Of a stretch of DNA of 15,697 nt, positions 1 to 6,259 are shown one piece after another. The notes under the pieces were generated by a model. It was not told the origin of the DNA and did not search any database. It saw nothing but the letters and a program-made list of their open reading frames with translations. Positions within the stretch are counted from its first letter, which is position 1; every line of letters starts with the position of its first letter. The translations under genes and the position numbers were made by a program. This DNA comes from an uncultured Neomegalonema sp. (GTDB lineage Bacteria; Pseudomonadota; Alphaproteobacteria; Rhodobacterales; Rhodobacteraceae), in the NCBI GenBank assembly GCA_937927905.1, contig CALFWP010000054.1:1-15697 (forward strand). Reading direction: 5' to 3'.

Positions 1-123
1 CTGATCGAAAACTACTTCCAGAAGCTCAAGGAATTCAAACGCATTGCGATGCGCGCTTGTAAAACCGATACGTCGTTCGCGGCGATGATCAATCTCTGCA
101 CGGGCGTCATAAATTCAAGGTAA
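1..123 (+). CDS. IS5-family transposase, C-terminal fragment
   Basis: Reading from base 1, 40 codons stay open to a TAA at 121-123. The peptide (LIENYFQKLKEFKRIAMRAC..., ending GVINSR) matches the C-terminal part of IS5-family DDE transposases, in which an E-N-x-F-x-x-L-K-x-F-x-R-I-A motif carries the last catalytic acid (the Glu at residue 3 here). In many IS of this group the transposase is split over two frames, so this may be the end of the second frame (orfB). The gene is cut by the window edge, so whether it is intact cannot be judged. The family call is firm; the subgroup (IS427-like or IS1031-like) is a guess. Confidence 0.85.
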   Translation: MIENYFQKLKEFKRIAMRACKTDTSFAAMINLCTGVINSR

Positions 124-137
124 CTGTCAACAGGCCC
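1..137 (+). mobile_element. right end of an IS5-family insertion sequence
   Basis: After the transposase stop codon the sequence CTGTCAACAGGCCC (124-137) has the look of an IS5-type terminal inverted repeat, which in this family usually begins with a GG-rich tip. It is followed by TAA (138-140) or CTAA (137-140), consistent with the short TNA or CTAR target duplications of this family. The matching left end lies outside the window, so the exact boundary is inferred. Confidence 0.6.
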
Positions 138-190
138 TAAAGCAAAAGGGTTTTTATTTTAAATAATACACCTTATAGATGTTCTTCTAT

Positions 191-221
191 AAATTTGAGT
201 CTCAAATTCAGACTCAAATTT
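191..221. repeat. perfect 12-bp inverted repeat, terminator-like
   Basis: Arms AAATTTGAGTCT (191-202) and AGACTCAAATTT (210-221) are perfectly complementary around a 7-base loop and are followed by TTT on the plus strand. A second palindrome, 8+1+8 bases centred on base 200, overlaps the left arm, and another TTTGAG copy lies at 222-227, so alternative hairpins compete. The site lies between the IS end and the stop codon of the convergent HTH gene. It could end transcription from either side, but the stem is AT-rich and the U-tract is short. Confidence 0.5.
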
Positions 222-251
222 TTTGAGCAAAAGCAATTTTCATAAAGTGTT

Positions 252-551
252 TTACGACACATGTTTTCGCGCAGCGCGTGTTCCGCCAGACTCCCGTTTA
301 ATGCCGCGGATTTCTTCAAGCCGGCTCTCCAAAATAACGGCAGCTTCCCGCTGTTCCTTGAGATATGTTTGCATCAAAGAGAAAAACGGCGCTGTGATAC
401 TCTCGGGAACAGGGTCACCTGACGCAAGTGTCAAAACCAGCTGTTTGCGGGATATATGCAGGCTTTCCGCAAGCGATGTCCGCCAGTTCTCACCGTACAT
501 GCGCGTTGCGAACATGACAATTTCTTCATGTGTAAAGTCACTGTTTTGCAT
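252..551 (-). CDS. small HTH-type DNA-binding protein
   Basis: A 99-residue basic protein of unknown specific role. Residues about 12-45 (FATRMYGENWRTSLAESLHI, then SRKQL) resemble the helix-turn-helix of small alphaproteobacterial and phage-like repressors with a Y/G-x-x-W-x-x-x-L-A-x-x-L core, followed by a G-D-P-V-P segment. Residues about 60-82 form a charged helix that could dimerise, and the tail is Arg/Lys-rich. The ATG at 551 is chosen because AAGGTG precedes it by 8 bases. An in-frame TTG at 611, preceded by GCAGG, would add 20 residues. It lies next to an IS remnant and has a 16-bp palindrome upstream, which suggests an accessory, self-regulated gene. DNA binding is inferred from the helix pattern only. 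Confidence 0.65.
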   Translation of the reverse strand: MQNSDFTHEEIVMFATRMYGENWRTSLAESLHISRKQLVLTLASGDPVPESITAPFFSLMQTYLKEQREAAVILESRLEEIRGIKRESGGTRAARKHVS

Positions 552-638
552 ATTACCGGCACCTTGGGTTCTGAAATCATTGAAATCATTGCCCTTCCAG
601 TTGCGTGCCAATTAACCTGCCGTTGTATGATTATTTAG

Positions 639-654
639 ATAAAATGCATTTTAT
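639..654. promoter_or_regulatory. 16-bp perfect palindrome, candidate operator
   Basis: ATAAAATG followed by CATTTTAT is a perfect 16-base palindrome upstream of the small HTH gene, 87 bases before its preferred ATG and 27 before the alternative TTG. Perfect dyads of this size in front of a small HTH gene often bind its own product. The operator role is inference. Confidence 0.4.
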
Positions 655-723
655 TACACACCAATGGCACAGCAGCGCGTATCCGGGATGCCGCAATAAA
701 GACATAAGTGGCGAAAAATATGC

Positions 724-769
724 GCCGTAGCGTTACTCACTTACATTGGTACCCGAAAACCGCTACGGC
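724..769. repeat. 9-bp inverted repeat in intergenic DNA
   Basis: GCCGTAGCG (724-732) and CGCTACGGC (761-769) are perfect inverted copies separated by 28 bases, in the gap downstream of the minus-strand lipoprotein gene that ends at 849. The GC-rich stem could form in RNA and slow or end transcription, but no T-run follows it on either strand. The rest of 655-848 shows no plausible gene. Confidence 0.4.
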
Positions 770-848
770 ACATCTGGTGTCAAAGGCCGGGGGGAGGTCT
801 TCGACATCACACGAAAGATTACAAAGCAATTTCCGTGCCAGATAAGCT

Positions 849-1976
849 TTATTTTTCTGCCGTCGGCATTCTGATATCAATCCAGACCAGACGGTGATCC
901 GAGGCGCTGCGCACAACCTCGCGCATCGGATCCCCCTCATCGGGCCATAGAACACCGGCGCTTTGAACCTGCAAGTCTTCTGACGGCAATACGTAATCAA
1001 CCCGCAACAGGCCGACACCTTCAAAATCAGCCGTAGCTGTGCCAGCTGCTCCCGAGGGAGCCGGGTCCTGAACACGGTCATGGGCGAGCAATACCTTTAC
1101 CGCCTCGCGTCGGCCATCGCCGTTCACAGGGTCATTGTTCAAATCCCCCAAAATGACGAACGCGGCATCATCTTCCAGGCCGCCCGTGCTGCCCTGATCC
1201 GAAAGCATCCAGTCCTTTCCGCTGATGTAATCGTTCCAGAAGCGGATTTCGTCGTGATTGCGCCTGCCGTTACGGTCCTCTTTCCCGTCAAAGACCGGCG
1301 GTGTCGGATGGCTGGCAAGCAGGTGAATCTTCCGCCCCCCCGCATCAAGCGGAATATCCCAATGGCTTTTCGAAGACAGCCTCAAAACATCCAACGCTTC
1401 CTCCGGATAATAATCGAGCGGGAACAGATTGTCCGGCATTTCGCTCCAGCGGACACCGGAAAAAGTCCGGACATCTTCGCTGATCACCGGCAGGCGGGAG
1501 AGTACGGCCATACCGAACTGTCCCTCAAAGACACCCCAGCTCTGTGCATTATCCGGCCCGGTGGTTTTCCCGTCACCGGTCAGGTCCAGTCCGGTCTGTT
1601 TACCGGTATTGACCGGTGCAACAAAACTATAGGCATATTCAACGCCCTCTACCGCCAGACGCTCCTGAAACAGAGCCAGAGCAGTACGGTCAGCATCATA
1701 ATCCAGCTCGTTCAGCAGCAGAACATCCGGATCAGCCTCGGCAATCACCCGGATCACAGCATCAACCTGTGCAGACCCGTCTTTTAACTCGGCAATCAGT
1801 TTACCGGCTTTGCCGCGCGCAAGATGCGTGTTGTAGGTCGCTATGCGAAGGGTACCGGGCGCACGCTCGCCAACAGCCGCCGCGTTATCAGACGCGGGGG
1901 GGACAGGTTCGGGGGCGGGCTTATCATCGCACGCGGTCATAAGCATTGAAAGAGCAAGGATCCAGCGCCGCTTCAT
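849..1976 (-). CDS. secreted lipoprotein, endonuclease/exonuclease/phosphatase fold
   Basis: A 375-residue protein of the EEP superfamily, metal-dependent phosphodiesterases and phosphatases. Residues 1-16 form a lipoprotein signal with lipobox M-T-A-C and the lipidated Cys at 16; Asp at +2 and +3 would favour inner-membrane retention under the E. coli Lol rule. A Pro/Ala-rich linker (18-40) leads to the catalytic domain. Visible EEP motifs are A-T-Y-N-T-H (46-51), L-N-E-L-D (88-92, metal-binding Glu), A-S-H-P-T-P-P-V-F-D-G (221-231), G-D-L-N-N-D-P (277-283) and S-D-H (359-361, catalytic His). The segment D-L-T-G-D-G-K (131-137) resembles a Ca2+ loop. All catalytic residues seem present, so it is probably active outside the cytoplasm; the substrate (nucleic acid, phospholipid or phosphoester) cannot be told. 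Its ATG overlaps the stop codon of the GNAT gene. Confidence 0.85.
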   Translation of the reverse strand: MKRRWILALSMLMTACDDKPAPEPVPPASDNAAAVGERAPGTLRIATYNTHLARGKAGKLIAELKDGSAQVDAVIRVIAEADPDVLLLNELDYDADRTALALFQERLAVEGVEYAYSFVAPVNTGKQTGLDLTGDGKTTGPDNAQSWGVFEGQFGMAVLSRLPVISEDVRTFSGVRWSEMPDNLFPLDYYPEEALDVLRLSSKSHWDIPLDAGGRKIHLLASHPTPPVFDGKEDRNGRRNHDEIRFWNDYISGKDWMLSDQGSTGGLEDDAAFVILGDLNNDPVNGDGRREAVKVLLAHDRVQDPAPSGAAGTATADFEGVGLLRVDYVLPSEDLQVQSAGVLWPDEGDPMREVVRSASDHRLVWIDIRMPTAEK

Positions 1977-2431
1977 GACAAAGCCTTCTCGTAATACAAA
2001 CTGGTATCGTTCTCAGGATAAGGATCAAACCGCGGAATTTGAACCCAGCCGAGACGGGAATAAAACTCTATGGCATCCGTATGCAGATTGCCTGTCTCAA
2101 GCCGCAATAAGCGCACCTCTTCCGCCAGAGCCACATTTTCCAGGTGTTCCATAAGGGCCCGCGCAACACCGCATCCCCGCGCGGCAGGGTCAATAAAAAC
2201 TGCTTTGATCTCTCCCCAACCGTCATCCAGACGCAGCGCCGCCATACCTGTCACTACTCCGTCCAGGCGGGCCACACGGAACCGCATATCGGGCGCGGCC
2301 AGTGCGGATACAGGCGGAGTGAAACAATCCGCAGGATCATAACCCTCGAAGTTAAACGCGATGCGGGCATCATGCAGTGCGGCCAGATCAGGGTTTTCCG
2401 GGTTCTCAAAGCCGATTTTTATCGAAGACAC
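1973..2431 (-). CDS. GNAT-family N-acetyltransferase
   Basis: A 152-residue GCN5-related acetyltransferase, which transfers acetyl from acetyl-CoA to an amine. The acetyl-CoA-binding motif A is at about 76-97 (K-A-V-F-I-D-P-A-A-R-G-C-G-V-A-R-A-L-M), with the R-G-x-G-x-A loop at 85-90. The E-T-G-N...A-I-E-F-Y-x-x-L-G-W segment (112-129) is the typical C-terminal half. The GTG start at 2431 is preceded by AAAGGA at good spacing; the frame stays open to 2548 but the extra 39 residues do not look like GNAT sequence. The stop overlaps the next ATG (ATGA, 1976-1973), so the two genes are probably translated together. The substrate is unknown. Confidence 0.85.
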   Translation of the reverse strand: MSSIKIGFENPENPDLAALHDARIAFNFEGYDPADCFTPPVSALAAPDMRFRVARLDGVVTGMAALRLDDGWGEIKAVFIDPAARGCGVARALMEHLENVALAEEVRLLRLETGNLHTDAIEFYSRLGWVQIPRFDPYPENDTSLYYEKALS

Positions 2432-2481
2432 GCTATATTCCTTTGAATTATCCCTGACCCCGTTAAAAGGACCAATATCTT

Positions 2482-2507
2482 CTGGACTTACACACGGACA
2501 AGTCCGG
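2482..2507. repeat. imperfect inverted repeat in divergent intergenic region
   Basis: GGACTT (2484-2489) and AAGTCC (2500-2505), extended by one G-T and one C-G pair, flank a 10-base spacer. It lies in the 258-bp gap between the divergent GNAT and K+ channel genes, where both promoters should be. It could be an operator or a hairpin. I see no other convincing signal in 2432-2689. Confidence 0.25.
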
Positions 2508-2689
2508 AGCAACTGAACATAATCACTATATCGCTGTAACACGGGCACTTTGACAAAAGATGCCTGCCGGTGCAGGTTTGACGAAAGGCCGGTTCAAAAG
2601 CAAAATCTGAATGATACAGGGTCACTTTCCTGCTGGCCGGTCTGAAGATGTGCTGTTAAAACAAGGCATTCACAAAAACCGGTAGACCA

Positions 2690-3751
2690 GTGGACCAGCA
2701 GCCGACTTCCATAATCGGACGCCTTCTCAGAACGATCCATCGCGGGGTTGCCGAGGTGACATGGCCGTTTCTGGCCCTGTGCCTGGCGGTTCATGTCGGC
2801 ACATCCTGGCTTGCACTGACGGCACTTGATGAGGGCGAAATCGCAAGTGCCGGAGTGTTTCCCTATTACTATCTGACCACCGCAACCACTGTCGGTTACG
2901 GCGATTTTTCTCCGTCATCCGCAGCCGCACGTTATATCGCGGGCTTTTGGATCATGCCCGGCGCGGTGCTTTTGTTCACGGCCGTTATCGGTAAACTCAT
3001 TCAGGCAATCACAGACAGATGGACCAGAGCCATGAAGGGACGTGCGGATTATTCCGGCAAAGAGGGTCATATTGTCGTGTTCGGCTGGCATGGCGAACGC
3101 TCACGGCGGCTGATCAACCTGCTGCTCGCAGAAGAAGCCGCCAAAGAACACGGCCTGGTCCTGGTCGCCAATGACCTGGACGAAAACCCGCTTCCCGAGG
3201 CCATTCACTTTATCAAAGTCGAGGCGCTGTCCGGTGAAGAGGCCTCAAAGCGTTCTGCCGGGGCACGGGCCAAAGTCGCTCTGATCCTTGGCAAAGATGA
3301 CGATGAAACGCTGGCCACCGCACTTGCCGTAGGCGCCCTTCCGACCGTACCGCGGATCATTGCGTATTTTCAGACACCCGGGCCGGCGGATTTGCTGCGT
3401 TCTTATTGCCCCACGGCGGAGGCACAGGAATCGCTGTCGGTCGAGTTGATGGCGCGCTCTGCCTATGATCCCGGCGCATCCAGTCTGCAACGGATTCTGC
3501 TGTCCAGTCTGGACGGGCCGACCCAGTACAGCTTTACCGTTCCGCATAACGCCAAAAGTACGGAATGTGCTGATGCTCTGAAAACGCTGAAAAGCTCATG
3601 CGATGCAACTCTGATCGGGATACAGCATGCCGGTGAAGAAAAGCTGATCATGAATCCGCCGGCAAATTGTCTGATCCACGCGGGGGATCGTGTTTTTTAC
3701 ATCGCCGATCACAGGTTATCCGAAACCGAGGTCGCCGGTATTCTGATTTAA
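2690..3751 (+). CDS. two-TM potassium channel with cytoplasmic RCK-like domain
   Basis: A 353-residue inner-membrane K+ channel of the MthK/Kch type. A first membrane helix lies at about 25-46, then the pore loop with selectivity filter T-T-V-G-Y-G-D (66-72), then a second helix at about 82-106. A TrkA-N/RCK-like Rossmann domain begins at H-I-V-V-F-G-W-H-G-E-R-S (127-138). Its glycine loop departs from the usual G-x-G-x-x-G, so ligand binding may be changed. The last ~80 residues resemble a TrkA-C domain. The start is a GTG at 2690 with only a weak ribosome site; the first in-frame Met is inside TM2, so GTG is needed to keep TM1. It is transcribed alone, divergent from the GNAT gene, and ends 37 bp from a convergent gene. 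Such channels set K+ flux or membrane potential; the gating ligand is unknown. Confidence 0.88.
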   Translation: MDQQPTSIIGRLLRTIHRGVAEVTWPFLALCLAVHVGTSWLALTALDEGEIASAGVFPYYYLTTATTVGYGDFSPSSAAARYIAGFWIMPGAVLLFTAVIGKLIQAITDRWTRAMKGRADYSGKEGHIVVFGWHGERSRRLINLLLAEEAAKEHGLVLVANDLDENPLPEAIHFIKVEALSGEEASKRSAGARAKVALILGKDDDETLATALAVGALPTVPRIIAYFQTPGPADLLRSYCPTAEAQESLSVELMARSAYDPGASSLQRILLSSLDGPTQYSFTVPHNAKSTECADALKTLKSSCDATLIGIQHAGEEKLIMNPPANCLIHAGDRVFYIADHRLSETEVAGILI

Positions 3752-3788
3752 CCCCCCGATTTTGCTGCCCTGCCGAAGTGCGGAAATG

Positions 3789-5105
3789 TCACGCCGGATG
3801 CCGCCGCGCCCACAGCGCCGCCAGAAAACCGCTCGCTCCGACCAGAGCGAAAATCCCCGCCGGACTCACACCCGCTAGCGTCAGCACTGCGGCGAGGGCT
3901 GCGGATAATGTCATCGCCGCCGCATCAACCGTGTTGGAACAGGCGATAAACCGGCCCCGTTCTTCCGGCGGGGCCTCGACCTGCAGCACCACATTCACCG
4001 GCGTCAGATACAACCCCGAACACGCCGCCAGACATGCAAAACAGATCAGCACGCCCCACGCCGGAGACTCGGATAAAAACGCCCCGATATCCATCGGATT
4101 TTCCCTTGCCGCCTCCGGCAAACCGCCGGTATAAATTGCGGTCAATACAAAAAGTAAGACGGAAAACAGAGCAATACCGCCTGCACCCCAGGCGGCGGTT
4201 CTGATGCGTGCATCCGCGCCGAATATCCTGCCGCACAGCACAGCTCCCGCTGCCACCCCTACAGAGAACGTCGCAAGCAGCAGAATGAACACATTCTCAT
4301 CGCCGCGCAGTGTCTCTTTCGTATAGGGCGGTAACAGCGTCAGAAAAATCGCGGCCGTAAACCAGAACCATGCAATTGCCAGCACAGCTTCAAAGGCTTT
4401 GGGCACTTTGCGTCCGGCGGCGATGACTTTGTAAATGGCTCTGGGAAAAAACCGGTCCACATGCGGGGGCGTTCCCAAAGGTGGAGCGGGCGGTGCGAAC
4501 AGGCTTGCGATGAACCCGATCACGGCAATACCGATCACCGTGATGCCGATAATTGTCACACCTGTTTCCGTCAGGATCAGTTTCGCCCCGGCAATCTGGC
4601 CCAGCAAAATGGCCAGAAACGTCGCCCCCTGTACCAGACCGTTTGCGGAGATAAGTTCATCTTCACGCAGATACTGGGGCAGGATGCCGTATTTCACAGG
4701 CGCAAACATCGCCGATTGTGCGCCCATCAGAAACAGCAGCACATAAAGGAATGTCAGGTTCTGAATCTGATAGGCAATCGCGGCCAGGACCATCAGCACA
4801 ATCTCGCACCCTTTGACAAAGCGCATCATCTTTGCCTTATCCACACCATCGGCAATCTGTCCCGCTGTCGGTGCAAACAGTGCGAAGGGCAGGATAAAAA
4901 GCGCCGCCCCGATTGTGTTATGTAAACCGGCATTCAGACCCAGTTCATCCGCAAGGCGGAATGTCAACAGCGTCAGCAGACCGGTTTTGAACACCTGATC
5001 ATTAAACGCCCCGAGCGATTGTACCCAGAACAGCGGTGCAAAGCGGCGCTGCCGCATCAGAGCCACCGGCGGCGCAGGCGTTTTTTGTACTGAAGAATCC
5101 GTCAC
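3789..5105 (-). CDS. MFS transporter, LplT-like
   Basis: A 438-residue major facilitator protein with about 12 hydrophobic segments. The opening Q-S-L-G-A-F-N-D-Q-V-F-K (29-40), the motif-A-like G-Q-I-A-D-G-x-D-K-A-K-M-M-R (82-95) and A-P-V-K-Y-G-I-L-P-Q-Y-L...S-A-N-G-L (135-157) match the LplT lysophospholipid flippase branch and the MFS half of LplT/PlsC/acyl-CoA-synthetase fusions. The likely role is moving a lysophospholipid or another lipid-like solute across the inner membrane. Here the MFS part stands alone. The start is GTG at 5105 with GGGAAA 9 bases upstream; an internal ATG at residue 17 is possible. Substrate assignment is inference from family resemblance. Confidence 0.82.
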   Translation of the reverse strand: MTDSSVQKTPAPPVALMRQRRFAPLFWVQSLGAFNDQVFKTGLLTLLTFRLADELGLNAGLHNTIGAALFILPFALFAPTAGQIADGVDKAKMMRFVKGCEIVLMVLAAIAYQIQNLTFLYVLLFLMGAQSAMFAPVKYGILPQYLREDELISANGLVQGATFLAILLGQIAGAKLILTETGVTIIGITVIGIAVIGFIASLFAPPAPPLGTPPHVDRFFPRAIYKVIAAGRKVPKAFEAVLAIAWFWFTAAIFLTLLPPYTKETLRGDENVFILLLATFSVGVAAGAVLCGRIFGADARIRTAAWGAGGIALFSVLLFVLTAIYTGGLPEAARENPMDIGAFLSESPAWGVLICFACLAACSGLYLTPVNVVLQVEAPPEERGRFIACSNTVDAAAMTLSAALAAVLTLAGVSPAGIFALVGASGFLAALWARRHPA

Positions 5106-5122
5106 AAAATTGTTTCCCGTTT

Positions 5123-5155
5123 TACCGCTTACTATAGCACTGCAAGACAGCGGTA
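5123..5155. promoter_or_regulatory. candidate operator with minus-strand -10 box
   Basis: TACCGCT (5123-5129) and AGCGGTA (5149-5155) are perfect 7-bp inverted arms 26 bp apart centre to centre. Between them, on the minus strand, lies TATAGT, a good -10 box for the MFS gene that starts at 5105. A regulator bound to the two arms would cover this promoter. A small GATGG/CCATC hairpin follows at 5170-5183. I see no clear promoter for the divergent ABC gene in the rest of the gap. Confidence 0.35.
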
Positions 5156-5287
5156 TTTACAAGCGGCGCGATGGAATACCATCCTGCTCCCGTTTATATG
5201 TGATCCGGTTTATCCGGCGACAGCTGGAAAAGGCAGGCAGAACAAGGTAACAGAGTTTTCTGACCACCGGAAATTGCGAGATTTTTT

Positions 5288-6259
5288 ATGGCTGAGATGC
5301 CGCACTCCGTTTACAAGTACATTCTGAAAAATACCAAACGCAAGCAAGGCATTGTCATCATCCTGACGCTCGCCTTATTGCCTCTGGCCCCTGTTCCGCT
5401 TGAAATTCAGCGCCGTATTCTTGATGAGGCCATTGCACAAAAAGATGCGGAACTCCTGGTTGTTCTTGCACTGTTTTATGTCGGCGCATTGCTGTTGGGC
5501 GCCGGTTTGAAATTTCTGATGAAACTGCAACGTGAATACATCTCTGCAGGATTGGTTCATTCGCTCCGGCAGTCTTTATACCATTGCATCTATACGGTTA
5601 CACCGCCGTCGAGACTGTCTCAAAAAGGGGAAAGCATCGACGAAGGTGCTGTCGTTGCCATGCTGACCAGCGAGGCACAGAAGCTGGGCGGATTTGCCGG
5701 GTCCGCTTTTTCAGGTCCGTTATTGCAGCTCGGCACCCTGGTATCCGTTCTGGGGTACATGTTCTGGATCGAGCCGCTGGTGGCCTCGATCGCACTTGCA
5801 CTTTATTCACCGCAATTACTGATCGTACCGCTTGCCCAGATGCGAATGAATACACTGACAAAAAATACCGCTCTGACCGTCAGGGAACTCGGCGGATTTA
5901 TTGTTGATAACGCCGAACATGCCCTGGTCGGAAAAGAGCCGCCACAGGAATATCTGGGCCTGACCGACCGTATTCTTTCCTTGCGGAAAAAATTCGCGCT
6001 CACAAAGAACACTATGAAATCAATCAACAACCTGCTGATTGCCCTCGGACCGTTCGGTGTGACGGTTTACGGCGGGTATCTGGTTATCAACGGCGAAACA
6101 GAAATCGGCGTTATTCTGGCCTTTGTCTCCGGGTTGGAGCGCCTTGCCGGTCCCATCCGGGAGCTGATCGAGCTGTACCGCGAGGTTGCCTTTGCGCGCA
6201 TACGCTATGGCCTGCTGCTGGAGGCTGCTAAACATACGCCTATGGTCAAAACATCCTAG
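5288..6259 (+). CDS. ABC exporter transmembrane domain without ATPase
   Basis: A 323-residue membrane protein matching the membrane domain of type IV ABC exporters over its full length. Helix 1 is at about 22-40 and helix 2 at 57-75. Next comes the coupling region with V-V-A-M-L-T-S-E-A-Q-K-L (122-133), which corresponds to the family's I-S-R-L-T-S-D-V segment, then F-W-I-E-P-L-V-A (158-165). The last helices show G-G-Y-L-V-I-N-G-E-T-E-I-G (261-273) and the P-I-R-E-L segment before the point where other exporters continue into the nucleotide-binding domain. Here TAG follows within about 15 residues. No Walker A, signature or Walker B motif occurs downstream on this strand. It may pair with an ATPase encoded elsewhere, act as a non-ABC membrane protein, or be a decayed gene. 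Start: ATG 5288, with only a weak GAG ribosome site. Confidence 0.8.
   Translation: MAEMPHSVYKYILKNTKRKQGIVIILTLALLPLAPVPLEIQRRILDEAIAQKDAELLVVLALFYVGALLLGAGLKFLMKLQREYISAGLVHSLRQSLYHCIYTVTPPSRLSQKGESIDEGAVVAMLTSEAQKLGGFAGSAFSGPLLQLGTLVSVLGYMFWIEPLVASIALALYSPQLLIVPLAQMRMNTLTKNTALTVRELGGFIVDNAEHALVGKEPPQEYLGLTDRILSLRKKFALTKNTMKSINNLLIALGPFGVTVYGGYLVINGETEIGVILAFVSGLERLAGPIRELIELYREVAFARIRYGLLLEAAKHTPMVKTS

Noticed and set aside
1080..1787. 235-codon open frame on the plus strand
   Set aside because: It is antisense to the EEP lipoprotein gene, whose motifs and signal peptide are clear.
2432..2548. 39-residue N-terminal extension of the GNAT protein
   Set aside because: The GTG at 2431 has a good AAAGGA site and the protein from there matches the family; the extension covers the likely promoter region.
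2560..2610. Tiny 16-codon plus-strand frame before the K+ channel gene
   Set aside because: It has no clear ribosome site and no feature beyond chance; it is too short to support as a leader peptide.
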